This document shows, piece by piece, positions 34,460 through 44,015 of a DNA stretch of 64,000 nt. The number at the start of each line of letters is the position of its first letter. Position 1 is the first letter of the stretch. A model generated the notes under the pieces. It made no database searches. It was not told the DNA's origin and saw only the letters and a list, made by a program, of their open reading frames with translations. The translations under genes and the position numbers were made by a program. The stretch covers positions 496,001 through 560,000 of the forward strand of contig CAVUHX010000039.1 of NCBI GenBank assembly GCA_963741405.1. Reading direction: 5' to 3'. This DNA is from Roseiarcus sp963741405 (GTDB lineage Bacteria; Pseudomonadota; Alphaproteobacteria; Rhizobiales; Beijerinckiaceae).

Positions 34460-35907
34460 GCAGCCGTCCGCGATATCGAACGATAAAGCGCGGCGTAGCG
34501 GCGCGCGGGACCGCGCCAGGAGACGTCGGCGCGCATGCCGTTCAGTCTCATGCGCCGCATGGCCGCCGGATCGCGGTAGATCGCGAGCGCCCGGTCGAGG
34601 GCGTAGGTGAGGCCGTCGACCGAAAGTGGGGAGAATTGGACGCCGGTGGCGACCCCCGATGCAGTGGCTGCCTCGTTGGCGTCGATCACCGAGTCGGCAA
34701 GTCCGCCCACACGCGAAACGATCGGCGTGGCGCCGTAGCGCAAGGCGCAAAGCTGCGTCAGCCCGCAGGGCTCGAAGCGGGAAGGGACAAGGATGAAGTC
34801 AGCGGCGCCTTGGAAAAGGTGGGCGAGCGCCTCGTCGTAGCCAAAAATGCACCCAACCGAGCCGGCCCTTGCGTCCGCAGCTTCCGCGAAGCCGCTTTCC
34901 AAAGTCCGTTCTCCGGATCCCAACACGGCAAGCTGGGCGCCTTTGGCGACCAGGGCCGGCACTGCCTGCAGAAGCAGGTCGAGGCCCTTCTGGTGGGACA
35001 GGCGCGAGACGACGGCGAACAGCGGCCGATCGCCTGGCGTCAGCCCGAGCTTCGCTTGAAGCACGATTTTGTTGCGCGTCCGAAAGTCGACCCGAGTCGG
35101 GCCGAATTTCTGCGGCAGAGCTGGGTCGGTGGCGGGATTCCAGACGGCATCGTCGACGCCGTTGAGAATGCCGTGCACCGCGCCGGAGCGCGTGCGCAAG
35201 AGACCGTCCAGCGCCATGCCGAATTCGGGGGTCAGGATCTCTCGCGCATAGGTCGGCGAGACGGTCGTGATCACGTCGGCGAGCTGAAGCCCCGCCTTCA
35301 AATAGCCGACGCCGCCGAAATATTCCACGCCCTCGATCGCCAGCGCCCGGTCGGGCAATCCGAGCTCCCAAAATACCGAAATGGGGAAATGACCCTGAAA
35401 GGCGAGATTATGGATCGTCATCACTGTGCCGGGCCGACGGCCTTCGGCATAACGGAGATAGGCGGGGGTGAGCGCGGCCTGCCAATCGTGAGCGTGGACG
35501 ATGTCGGGCTCAAAGGCGCGCTCCGAACCCAGTCCGATGTCCGCGCCGACCCTCGCGAGCGCCGCAAATCGGCGGGCATTATCCGGCCAGTCGCGCCCGT
35601 CGGGGCCCAGGTACGGATTGCCAGGACGGTCGTAGAGATGCGGCGCGTCGATCGCGAAAATGTCGAGACCCTCGGCGTGGCCGGCCAGCAGTCGCGCCGG
35701 GCCCCCGAACAGATCTGCGTATTCGCGCGCCACCGTGACGTCGCCAAGCTTCGCCATGACGATCGGGTAGGCGGGAACGAGCGACCGAATCTCGACGTCT
35801 TCCGAGGCAAGCGCACGCGGGAGAGCGCCCGCGACGTCGGCAAGCCCGCCCGTCTTCACCAGCGGAAAGATCTCCGAGGCGACGGACAGAACTTTCAGGG
35901 CGCTCAT
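34456..35907 (-). CDS. glgA: glycogen synthase (ADP-glucose type)
   Basis: The 483-aa GT5 enzyme adds glucose from ADP-glucose to the non-reducing ends of alpha-1,4-glucan. The N-terminal KTGGLADVAGALP loop binds ADP-glucose; HDWQAALTPAYL and the C-terminal VPSRFEPCGLTQLCALRYG (E-x7-E-type region) are typical. Length is usual for bacterial GlgA. It overlaps glgC upstream and the fusion gene downstream by 4 bp each, so the three are translationally coupled. Confidence 0.95.
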   Translation of the reverse strand: MSALKVLSVASEIFPLVKTGGLADVAGALPRALASEDVEIRSLVPAYPIVMAKLGDVTVAREYADLFGGPARLLAGHAEGLDIFAIDAPHLYDRPGNPYLGPDGRDWPDNARRFAALARVGADIGLGSERAFEPDIVHAHDWQAALTPAYLRYAEGRRPGTVMTIHNLAFQGHFPISVFWELGLPDRALAIEGVEYFGGVGYLKAGLQLADVITTVSPTYAREILTPEFGMALDGLLRTRSGAVHGILNGVDDAVWNPATDPALPQKFGPTRVDFRTRNKIVLQAKLGLTPGDRPLFAVVSRLSHQKGLDLLLQAVPALVAKGAQLAVLGSGERTLESGFAEAADARAGSVGCIFGYDEALAHLFQGAADFILVPSRFEPCGLTQLCALRYGATPIVSRVGGLADSVIDANEAATASGVATGVQFSPLSVDGLTYALDRALAIYRDPAAMRRMRLNGMRADVSWRGPARRYAALYRSISRTAA

Positions 35908-37187
35908 TTCCTGAGCTTTTCAATCATCGGACCGGTGATCAGGGTCACGCCGCTTTCGGTGCGCCGGAAGCGCTTGGAGTCCAGTTCGGGATCCTCGCCG
36001 ACCACCAGGCCGTCGGGGATTCGGACTTCACTGTCGATCACCACCTTGTTGAGGCGAACGTGCCGGCCGATACTGGCGTAGGGCAGAATGACCGCCTCGT
36101 GTATCGTCGAATACGAATGAACATGCACACCGGTGAACACCAGTGATCGACTGATTGCAGCGCCTGAGACGATGCATCCGCCGGAAAGCAGAGATTGAAT
36201 GGCGAGACCCCTGCGTCCGTCGACATCGTGCACGAACTTGGCCGGCGGGGTGATTTCGCCGTAGGTCCAAATCGGCCATGCGCGATCGTAAAGGTCGAGA
36301 TCGGGAATGACGTCAGTTAAATCGATGTTGGCTTCCCAGTAGGCGTCAACGGTTCCCACGTCGCGCCAATAGTGTTTGGCTTCCTCGGTTGAGCGGACGC
36401 AGGACTGAGAAAAGTGGTGCGCGACCGCCTTGCCCTCCTTGACGATGCGAGGAATGATATCCTTGCCAAAGTCGTGGCTCGAATTGGGATTGGCCGCATC
36501 GTCCTTGAGAAGGTCAATCAGGAACGACGTCTCGAACACATAAATCCCCATGCTGCACAACGCGACGTCGGGCTTGCCGGGCATCGGGGGCGGGTTCCTG
36601 GGCTTCTCAAGGAAACTGATGATGGTGTTGTTGGTGTCGACATGCATGACGCCGAAGGCTGTAGCCTCCTCGAGAGTGGCCTCAAGACATCCGACTGTCA
36701 CGTCCGCACCCGAGTCGACGTGCTGCTGCAGCATCTTCTCGTAGTCCATTTTGTAGATGTGGTCGCCGGCCAGGACCACCATGAAGTGCGGGCCGTAGCT
36801 CTCGATGATGTCGATGTTCTGATAGACAGCGTCGGCCGTGCCGAGATACCACATCGTCTCGGACACACGCTGCGAGGCAGGCAGGATATCGAAGCTCTCG
36901 TTTCGCTCGGGCCGGAAAAAGTTCCATCCTCGCTGCAGGTGCCGAATAAGGCTGTGCGCCTTGTATTGCGTCGCGACCGCGATGCGGCGAATACCGGAGT
37001 TCAGCGCGTTCGACAGCGCAAAGTCGATGATGCGCGATTTGCCGCCGAAATAGACGGCCGGCTTCGCCCGTCGATCGGTGAGTTCGAGAAGCCGGCTCCC
37101 GCGGCCCCCGGCAAGTACATACGCCATGGCGTGTCGGGAATAAGGAGCGGATAGCCCCATTTCCTTCGCCGTTCGTGTTTTCGGCAT
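35904..37187 (-). CDS. glgC: glucose-1-phosphate adenylyltransferase
   Basis: The 427-aa enzyme makes ADP-glucose from glucose-1-phosphate and ATP, the committed step of glycogen synthesis. The nucleotide-binding loop is AYVLAGGRGSRLLELTDRRAKPAV. GGKSRIIDFALSNALNSG, AGDHIYKMDYE and the sugar-phosphate site EKP follow. The C-terminal third is a left-handed beta-helix (GAAISRSLVFTGVHVHSYS). Allosteric control by sugar phosphates is normal for the family and not visible here. It follows glgB by 15 bp. Confidence 0.95.
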   Translation of the reverse strand: MPKTRTAKEMGLSAPYSRHAMAYVLAGGRGSRLLELTDRRAKPAVYFGGKSRIIDFALSNALNSGIRRIAVATQYKAHSLIRHLQRGWNFFRPERNESFDILPASQRVSETMWYLGTADAVYQNIDIIESYGPHFMVVLAGDHIYKMDYEKMLQQHVDSGADVTVGCLEATLEEATAFGVMHVDTNNTIISFLEKPRNPPPMPGKPDVALCSMGIYVFETSFLIDLLKDDAANPNSSHDFGKDIIPRIVKEGKAVAHHFSQSCVRSTEEAKHYWRDVGTVDAYWEANIDLTDVIPDLDLYDRAWPIWTYGEITPPAKFVHDVDGRRGLAIQSLLSGGCIVSGAAISRSLVFTGVHVHSYSTIHEAVILPYASIGRHVRLNKVVIDSEVRIPDGLVVGEDPELDSKRFRRTESGVTLITGPMIEKLRK

Positions 37188-37202
37188 GAGTCCCCTCCAT
37201 TT

Positions 37203-39419
37203 TCACGCGGCGACGGCGCCGCTATCCGGCGGGTTGAAGACGAGATACAAGGTCGCAAGCGGCGGCAGCACGAGTGTTGCCGAAGCCGGAAAGCCGTGCG
37301 ACGGACGGCGCTCGGCGAGGACGCCGCCGAAATTGCCCATATTGGACCCTCCATAATCTGACGCATCGGTATTGATCGCCTCTCGCCAATGGCCCTCGTA
37401 CGGCAGCCCGACCCGGTAATTCATGCGCGGCTCTGGCGTGAAGTTGCAGACGACTGCCACGGGTGGATCACTTTGGGCGCCCCGCCGCAGGAATGCGAGC
37501 ACGGATTGTGAATCGTCGTTGACGACGATCCACCGGAAGCCTTCCGGCTCGCAGTCGCGGGCGTGGAGCGCCGCCGTTTCGCGGTAGACGCGGTTAAGAT
37601 CGCGGATCAGCGTCTGCACCCCCTGATGCGGCCAGTGGTCGAGCAGCCACCAGGGGAGGGATTCCGCGGCGTTCCACTCCATCGTCTGGCCGAACTCCTG
37701 TCCCATGAACAGAAGCTTCTTGCCGGGATGGCCCCACATGAAGCCATAAAAAGCCCGTGCATTGGCGAAACGCTGCCATTCATCGCCCGGCATCTTGCCG
37801 ACGACTGAGCCTTTGCCATGCACGACCTCGTCGTGCGATATTGGCAGGACGAAATTTTCGCTGAAAGCGTAGAGAAGCCCAAACGTCATTTTGTCGTGGC
37901 TCCAGCGCCTGTAGATCGGATCTCGGGACATGTAATCGAGCGTGTCGTGCATCCAGCCCATGTTCCACTTGAAACCGAAGCCGAGGCCGCCGACGTTCGT
38001 CGGGCGCGAAACCCCGGGAAAAGCGGTCGATTCCTCAGCGATCGTGACAGCGCCGGGGAAACCTCCGTAGACAAGTTCGTTGGCGCGGCGAAGAAACGCG
38101 ATCGCCTCGCGGTTTTCTTTGCTGCCGTCGTCGTTCGGCAACCATTCGCCTTCCCGGCGGGAATAGTCGAGGTAAAGCATGGAGGCGACTGCGTCCACGC
38201 GCAGGCCGTCTATATGGAACCGGTCGACCCAATAAAGCGCGTTGCAATAGAGGAAGTTGGCCACCTCATGTCGGCCAAAATTGTAGATCGCGGTGTTCCA
38301 GTCGGGATGGAAACCCTTGCGCGGGTCCGCATGCTCGTACAGCGATGTGCCGTCGAAATGGGCCAAGCCGTGCTCGTCGGTCGGGAAATGGGCCGGCGCC
38401 CAGTCAAGAATAACGCCTAATCCCGTGGCGTGCGCCCTGTCGACGAAGCGGGCGAAACCGGCCGGTTCGCCGAAGCGTCGCGTCGGAGCGAAAAGACCGA
38501 TCGGCTGGTAGCCCCAGGATTCGTCGAGCGGGTGTTCACTGATCGGCAGAAGCTCGATATGGGTGTATCCAAGATCGGCGACGTAGGGAATGAGCTGATC
38601 CGCGAGTTCGTCGTAGGTAAGAAATGTTCCGTCGAGATGGCGGCGCCACGAACCCAGGTGGACTTCGTAGGTCGACATCGGCTTGCGGCGAGGATCACCC
38701 TGCGCTCGCTTGGCGATGTACTCGGCGTCAGTCCATACGAAATCTGAGCTGTCGGCGACGACCGAGGCAGTGGACGGACGGAGCTCCGCTTCAAAGCCGA
38801 ATGGATCGGCTTTGAGCGGGAGGAGTTTGCCGTTTGGACCGGTCAGTTCATATTTATAGACTGTTCCAGTCTGAAGGTGCGGGACGAAGATCTCCCATAA
38901 GCCGCTGTCATAGCGCTTGCGCATCTCGCAGCGCCGCCCGTCCCAGCGATTGAAATCGCCGACGACGGAAACTCGGGCAGCGTTCGGCGCCCAGAGCGCA
39001 AACAGGACGCCCTCCACGCCTTCGAGGTGGGTAAGTTGAGCCCCGAGCCTCCGGTAGAGCTGACGATGCGACCCCTCGCGGAGGAGGTAGTCGTCAAGCG
39101 GACCGAGCGCAGGACCAAAGGCATAAGAATCAATGTAGGACGACGTCCCAAAGGCCGTTTCCACCTCGATTCGGTAAAGCGGCTTTTCCTTAGCGGTAGG
39201 GATCAGCGCCTCGAAGAAGTCGTCCTTTCGCCGCGCAAGCTCGGCGATTACCTCGTTTCCATCTCGTGTCAGCGCCCGCACGCGCACTGCATCCGGCGCG
39301 AACACCCTGATTACCCAGCCTGCAGGAGTTTCATGCGGGCCCAGCACCGCGAACGGATCAGCGCATCGCGCAGACAGGATCGCGTTCACGTCTTCCTCGC
39401 GCGCCCTCCAAGCCTCCAT
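37203..39419 (-). CDS. glgB: 1,4-alpha-glucan branching enzyme
   Basis: The 738-aa GH13 enzyme introduces alpha-1,6 branches. It has an N-terminal CBM48 region (DPFAVLGPHETPAGWVIRVF and VEGVLFALWAPNAARVSVVG). The barrel carries DGLRVDAVASMLYLDYSR (nucleophile Asp), ITIAEEST-like VTIAEESTAFPGV (acid Glu) and LPISHDEVVHGKGS. The start MEAWRAREEDVNAIL at 39419 is chosen because the upstream extension would overlap glgP and is not conserved-looking. It lies 22 bp after glgP. Confidence 0.95.
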   Translation of the reverse strand: MEAWRAREEDVNAILSARCADPFAVLGPHETPAGWVIRVFAPDAVRVRALTRDGNEVIAELARRKDDFFEALIPTAKEKPLYRIEVETAFGTSSYIDSYAFGPALGPLDDYLLREGSHRQLYRRLGAQLTHLEGVEGVLFALWAPNAARVSVVGDFNRWDGRRCEMRKRYDSGLWEIFVPHLQTGTVYKYELTGPNGKLLPLKADPFGFEAELRPSTASVVADSSDFVWTDAEYIAKRAQGDPRRKPMSTYEVHLGSWRRHLDGTFLTYDELADQLIPYVADLGYTHIELLPISEHPLDESWGYQPIGLFAPTRRFGEPAGFARFVDRAHATGLGVILDWAPAHFPTDEHGLAHFDGTSLYEHADPRKGFHPDWNTAIYNFGRHEVANFLYCNALYWVDRFHIDGLRVDAVASMLYLDYSRREGEWLPNDDGSKENREAIAFLRRANELVYGGFPGAVTIAEESTAFPGVSRPTNVGGLGFGFKWNMGWMHDTLDYMSRDPIYRRWSHDKMTFGLLYAFSENFVLPISHDEVVHGKGSVVGKMPGDEWQRFANARAFYGFMWGHPGKKLLFMGQEFGQTMEWNAAESLPWWLLDHWPHQGVQTLIRDLNRVYRETAALHARDCEPEGFRWIVVNDDSQSVLAFLRRGAQSDPPVAVVCNFTPEPRMNYRVGLPYEGHWREAINTDASDYGGSNMGNFGGVLAERRPSHGFPASATLVLPPLATLYLVFNPPDSGAVAA

Positions 39420-39441
39420 TTTATCCTCCACTCGCCCGTCG

Positions 39442-41925
39442 CTAGCCGATTGGCGTGAACGGCGCACTCCAGATTTCCGTCGCATACTCCGCGATCGCCC
39501 GGTCCGACGAAAACCACCCGACGTTGCCGGTGTTGATGATGCTTGAGCGCATCCACCGCTTCCTGTCTCGCCAAGCCTCGTCAACGCGTATCTGTGTCTC
39601 CCAGTAGGCGTCGAAATCGGCGCACAGCATGAAGTAATCGTGATGCGTCAAAGTGTCGACGAGCCCGCGATAGCGGCTCGCGTCGTCGGTCGAAAAAACG
39701 CCGGAGGCAATTTCATCCAGAGCCTCGCGCAGGACAGGAGACGCCGCAATTCTGGCGCTCGCGTCGATACCATGGGCACGCTCTCTTTCCACTTCGGAGG
39801 CGGTCAGCCCGAAAATGTAGATGTTGTCGTCACCGACGAGGTCGCGCAGCTCAACATTCGCGCCGTCGAGCGTTCCGATAGTAAGCGCTCCGTTCAACGC
39901 CATCTTCATGTTTCCGGTGCCCGAGGCTTCCATGCCTGCGGTTGAGATCTGCTCTGAAAGATCGACTGCCGGAATGACCGTCTCGGCAAGTGACACATTG
40001 TAATTCGGCAGGAAAACGATCTTCAAAAGACCACGCAGAGTTGGATCGGAGTTGACGACTCGGGCAACGTCGATCGCGAGCTTGATAATGAGCTTCGCTT
40101 GGGTATAGCTCGCAGCCGCCTTTCCGGAAAATATTTTTACGCGTGGCGCAAAATCGACCGTCGGATTGGCTCGGATGGCATTGTACCTCGCCACAGTCTC
40201 GAGAATATTGAGTAGCTGCCTCTTGTATTCATGAACGCGCTTGATCTGGACGTCGAACATCGATTCGGGATCGATGCGCTGCCCGAGTTGGACCGCGACA
40301 TGACGTGCAAGCGCGATCTTGGCCGAGCGGCGAGCCGCGCCGACCCGCTCCTGCATAGAAGGGTCGTCGGCAAAGGAGCTGAACCCTTTCAGGGAGTCGG
40401 CGTTTTCGAGCGCGCTCTCGCCGAGTGTCGACCGGATGATCTCGGACAGCCCGGGATTACACTCGATGAGCCAGCGACGGAAGGTAATGCCGTTGGTCTT
40501 GTTGACGATGCGGCCGGGGTAAACGGTATTGAGGCTATGGAACACGGTCTTGCGCATCAGATCGGTGTGGAGAGCCGACACGCCATTGATCTTGTGGGAG
40601 CCGACAAATGCGAGGTTACCCATCCGGACCCGTCTGCCGGCGTGCTCGTCGATCAGAGAGAGCGTGGCGAGAAATCCCGAATCGATAAAACCGCGCCTGC
40701 GCGCGCTGTCGAGATGCGCCGCGTTCAGCAAATAGATGATTTGCATGTGGCGCGGCAGCAGACGCTCCATCAACGGAACGGGCCAGGTCTCAAGCGCTTC
40801 CGGCAGAAGCGTATGGTTGGTGTAGGAGAACGTCGCCTGCGTGACGCTCCATGCTTCGTCCCATTCGAGCCCGTTCAGGTCGATCAGAATGCGCATCAGT
40901 TCGGGAACGGCGATTGCCGGATGCGTGTCGTTCAGTTGGACTGCAGCATGTTCTCCAAGCGTGCGGACATCCTGATGCTGCTTGATGTGGCGGCGGATGA
41001 GATCGAGGAGCGAGGCTGAGGCGAAGAAAAACTCCTGCCTGAGGCGCAACTCCTGACCGGCGGGCGTCGCGTCGCTGGGATACAGAACCTTGGAGATCGC
41101 CTCCGCGCGCACCGTATCGGACAACGCGCCGACGAAATCACCTGCGTTGAAGGTGTCTAGCTTGAACGGATCTGGCGCGCGGGCCGACCACAACCGAAGC
41201 GTGTTAACATGCGTGCCGCGCCAACCGACGATCGGCGTGTCGTAACCAACAGCTTCGACGGTCTCGGCGGGATGCCACACGTGCCGGGTTCGTTCGTCTT
41301 CGCCCTGAACCATTTCCACCCAGCCGCCAAAGCCGATGGCGTAATTGACCTCGGGCCGTTCGAACTCCCATGGATTGCCGTTTGCGAGCCAGTCCTCGGG
41401 CGTCTCCTGCTGCCAGCCTCCGCGTATGATCTGTCGGAACAGGCCGTTGTCGTAGCGGATGCCGTAACCGTGCGCGGCTATGCGGAGCGTCGCCATGCTG
41501 TCCATGAAGCATGCGGCGAGCCGCCCGAGGCCGCCATTGCCGAGCGCGGCGTCCGGTTCGATCCGACGGAGCTCGGTCAGACTGACGCCGAGTTCCTTGA
41601 GCGCCTCGGCCATCGGTTCGGCGATGCCGAGATTGGTCATCGCGTCGAACAGAAGGCGCCCGATCAGAAACTCGAGGGACAAATAATAGACCCGCTTGCG
41701 GCCGTCGGCATAAATCTCCGCGGTGGATTCGAGCCAGCGGTCGACCACAACGTCCCGAGTGGCAAAAGCGACGGCCAGAAACCAGTCGCGCGGGCTGGCC
41801 ACCTCGGGAATCTTGCCTACCGAGTAGGTCAGTTTCGCAAGGACTGCGGATTTCAGTTCAGCAGGCGTGTGGAGTTTGCGCGATCCCGCGGCTTGCGTCC
41901 TTTCGGCGGCGCTGAAATCGTCCAT
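39442..41925 (-). CDS. glgP: glycogen phosphorylase
   Basis: The enzyme of about 827 residues releases glucose-1-phosphate from glycogen chain ends using pyridoxal phosphate. EFLIGRLLFDAMTNLG, ALGNGGLGRLAACFMDS and the PLP region EASGTGNMKMALNGALTIGTLDGANVE (PLP Lys in GNMK) are diagnostic. It is the first gene of the glg operon. I chose ATG 41925 (MDDFSAAE); ATG 41934 lies three codons upstream with GAGGG abutting it too closely. No promoter motif is evident in the short gap to the coiled-coil gene. Confidence 0.93.
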   Translation of the reverse strand: MDDFSAAERTQAAGSRKLHTPAELKSAVLAKLTYSVGKIPEVASPRDWFLAVAFATRDVVVDRWLESTAEIYADGRKRVYYLSLEFLIGRLLFDAMTNLGIAEPMAEALKELGVSLTELRRIEPDAALGNGGLGRLAACFMDSMATLRIAAHGYGIRYDNGLFRQIIRGGWQQETPEDWLANGNPWEFERPEVNYAIGFGGWVEMVQGEDERTRHVWHPAETVEAVGYDTPIVGWRGTHVNTLRLWSARAPDPFKLDTFNAGDFVGALSDTVRAEAISKVLYPSDATPAGQELRLRQEFFFASASLLDLIRRHIKQHQDVRTLGEHAAVQLNDTHPAIAVPELMRILIDLNGLEWDEAWSVTQATFSYTNHTLLPEALETWPVPLMERLLPRHMQIIYLLNAAHLDSARRRGFIDSGFLATLSLIDEHAGRRVRMGNLAFVGSHKINGVSALHTDLMRKTVFHSLNTVYPGRIVNKTNGITFRRWLIECNPGLSEIIRSTLGESALENADSLKGFSSFADDPSMQERVGAARRSAKIALARHVAVQLGQRIDPESMFDVQIKRVHEYKRQLLNILETVARYNAIRANPTVDFAPRVKIFSGKAAASYTQAKLIIKLAIDVARVVNSDPTLRGLLKIVFLPNYNVSLAETVIPAVDLSEQISTAGMEASGTGNMKMALNGALTIGTLDGANVELRDLVGDDNIYIFGLTASEVERERAHGIDASARIAASPVLREALDEIASGVFSTDDASRYRGLVDTLTHHDYFMLCADFDAYWETQIRVDEAWRDRKRWMRSSIINTGNVGWFSSDRAIAEYATEIWSAPFTPIG

Positions 41926-42058
41926 TGTCCTCATCCCTCAGGTCGTGAAGCGCTCGGCGGTCGAGCTCGCGCTCCGCTCAAGATCTGTAACATGCCGGTT
42001 GCATCGCACAATGCATTGTCTCCGCGTTGGACGTGCGCGGCGCTAATGACCAAGACCG

Positions 42059-42703
42059 TCACTGCGTCGGACCAGGAGCGGTTTTCGCGTCCCGAATTTG
42101 GTTCTGCAAGGCGGTGAGTTCGGCGGTTGCGGCGTTGATCTGGCTCTGAACAGCTTCGAATTGCTTCTGGGCCGTGGCCGTCTGGCTCTGGGCTTCCGCC
42201 AAGGCGGAGCGAGCAGCCTCGACTTGACCTTGCAAACGGGCCTGCTCCGCCGACAGCGCTTGATCCTGGGCCTGCATCCCGGTCAGTCGGTCGCTCTCCT
42301 CTTTTAGCCGAGCGCTCACCGCCTCGAGATCGCGCGACTTGGCGCTCGCCTCCTCCTGCGCGCCTGAAATCGCGAGCTTCGCATCCGTGATCTGTTTTGT
42401 GAGGTCGGCAAGCTCGTTCTGGGCGGATGCCCGAGCTGCGGACGCCTCCGATAAGGCCTTTTCCGCCTCGGTGGCCCTTGTCTTCAGGTCGGCGGCGGTG
42501 CCCGCGGCTTTCTGCAGATTCTGGAGGTCGGCGGCAAGAGATTTGCGCGCTCGCTCCGCCGCGTTCAGCGACCCGGACAACTCGCTTTGGGTCCTTGACG
42601 CCTCCGTCCACAGGAATCCGGCTAGAAGCCAACCAATAATCGCGACGCCCGCCAAAGCGAGCGACACGGGCCGGCGCAGCTCGTCGCCCGTATCGTAAGC
42701 CAT
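42059..42703 (-). CDS. membrane-anchored coiled-coil protein
   Basis: The 214-aa product starts MAYDTGDELRRP after a perfect AGGAGG site. It has one membrane helix (VSLALAGVAIIGWLLAGFLW) and then an uninterrupted coiled coil rich in Ala, Gln, Glu and Lys from about residue 40 to 205. Such proteins often bridge inner membrane and periplasm or scaffold other proteins. No family is recognised. It is transcribed in the same direction as glgP, ending about 130 bp upstream of it, and away from the cox operon. Confidence 0.7.
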   Translation of the reverse strand: MAYDTGDELRRPVSLALAGVAIIGWLLAGFLWTEASRTQSELSGSLNAAERARKSLAADLQNLQKAAGTAADLKTRATEAEKALSEASAARASAQNELADLTKQITDAKLAISGAQEEASAKSRDLEAVSARLKEESDRLTGMQAQDQALSAEQARLQGQVEAARSALAEAQSQTATAQKQFEAVQSQINAATAELTALQNQIRDAKTAPGPTQ

Positions 42704-43083
42704 TGACTCCTCCTGGTCGGCCTGCGACGTCGTCATGACCGTCAAGCCCCATTTCCATATTGGAGGCGCGGAGACAGCGCGCCAAGCGAAAAACGAAGCT
42801 GATCCGCCGGGAGTTGGTTGATCCGTTGGAGTGGTTGCGGTACGTGTTTGCCAGTTGTCCCGGGCGCCCGCCCACAGTTATGGTAGCAAAGCCAAACCCT
42901 GGGGGCTGATGGAATTGGGTGCAAACGCGGAGCCTGCAAGTGTATGGCTTCAGAGGCCACGTCGGGGGCATTCCGCCCTGAAATGGATTTTTCGTTTGTC
43001 AATTTTTGACGATGCGGTGTATCGTCGGACGCAAGAAATAAGCTGGCGGGGTTGCGGCGCTTTGCGAAGCACGTGGCGCGCCG
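42704..43083. promoter_or_regulatory. 380-bp divergent region before the cox operon
   Basis: The region lies between the coiled-coil gene and coxB. No gene is supported; promoters for both directions are expected. I see no clear operator or hairpin. Confidence 0.35.
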
Positions 43084-43965
43084 ATGCAAGCTGCACGGTG
43101 GAGGCTGGCGTTGATGGGCGGAACGTTGTTTGGTTTTCGGGTGGGCGTTGCCGGACTTGGCTCCAGTTTTCTCGTCAGCGTTGCGAATGCGGCGATCATT
43201 GGCGCGCCGGTGCCGGGGCAAATTGGATTTCTTCCGGCGAACACGCCGATTCAGTCCGACATTGAATGGTTCCACAACGCGATTCTCCTGCCGGTCACGA
43301 TCGGCATTTCGGTGCTGGTGCTCGCGCTGCTTGCTTACGTTGTCGTCCGATTTAACGAGCGGTCGAACCCGACAGCCTCGCGGCTGACGCATAACGGGCC
43401 GCTCGAGATCGCGTGGACTGTTATCCCGGCCTTGATTCTCGTCGTGATAGCAGTTCCTTCGTTTCGGCTGCTGGCTGATCAGCTCATCATCCCTGCGCCT
43501 GACGTGACGCTCAAGGTGACGGCCTCGCAATGGCACTGGAACTATGGGTATCCCAAGTCCGAGGGCGGATTCTCATTCGATTCGCTGATCAAGGAAGACA
43601 AGGACCTGAGGCCGGGGGACATTCGACTGCTCAGCGTCGACAACGCGGCCTATGTGCCGGTCGGCAAGGTGGTGGAGATCGATGTCACCTCTCAGGACGT
43701 CATCCACTCCTTCTCGGTTCCATCGTTCGGGGTGAAAATCGACGCGATCCCAGGCCGCCTCAACAAGGCCTGGTTCAAGGCCGAACAGGAGGGGGTCTTT
43801 CACGGGCAGTGCTCGAACATCTGCGGCATCAACCACGCGTACATGCCGATCGAAGTCCACGTCGTCAGCGGGAGCGCTTATCAGGCATGGCTCGCCGACG
43901 CGAAGAAACAATTCGCCCACGCCGACGGCGTCGATTTTGCGGCAGCGTCGTCATCCCAACCATGA
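43084..43965 (+). CDS. coxB: cytochrome c oxidase subunit II
   Basis: The 293-aa subunit receives electrons from cytochrome c at the dinuclear CuA site. Ligands are seen in DVIHSFSVPSFG (His) and HGQCSNICGINHAYMP (Cys, Cys, His, Met). Two membrane helices (LLPVTIGISVLVLALLAYVV and IAWTVIPALILVVIAVPSF) precede the periplasmic cupredoxin domain. The aromatic patch ASQWHWNYGYP is the cytochrome c docking and electron entry region. The N-terminus resembles a signal peptide. It is the first gene of the oxidase operon. Confidence 0.95.
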   Translation: MQAARWRLALMGGTLFGFRVGVAGLGSSFLVSVANAAIIGAPVPGQIGFLPANTPIQSDIEWFHNAILLPVTIGISVLVLALLAYVVVRFNERSNPTASRLTHNGPLEIAWTVIPALILVVIAVPSFRLLADQLIIPAPDVTLKVTASQWHWNYGYPKSEGGFSFDSLIKEDKDLRPGDIRLLSVDNAAYVPVGKVVEIDVTSQDVIHSFSVPSFGVKIDAIPGRLNKAWFKAEQEGVFHGQCSNICGINHAYMPIEVHVVSGSAYQAWLADAKKQFAHADGVDFAAASSSQP

Positions 43966-44015
43966 CGGCGCCGTTCGCCGCACACATCGAATAACAATCG
44001 GGAGCCCGAACTATT

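Noticed and set aside
30422..34486. Plus-strand frame of 1354 codons opposite the GlgX-MalQ gene
   Set aside because: The minus strand has catalytic motifs of two known enzymes. The plus-strand product is Arg/Gly-rich without any recognisable domain.
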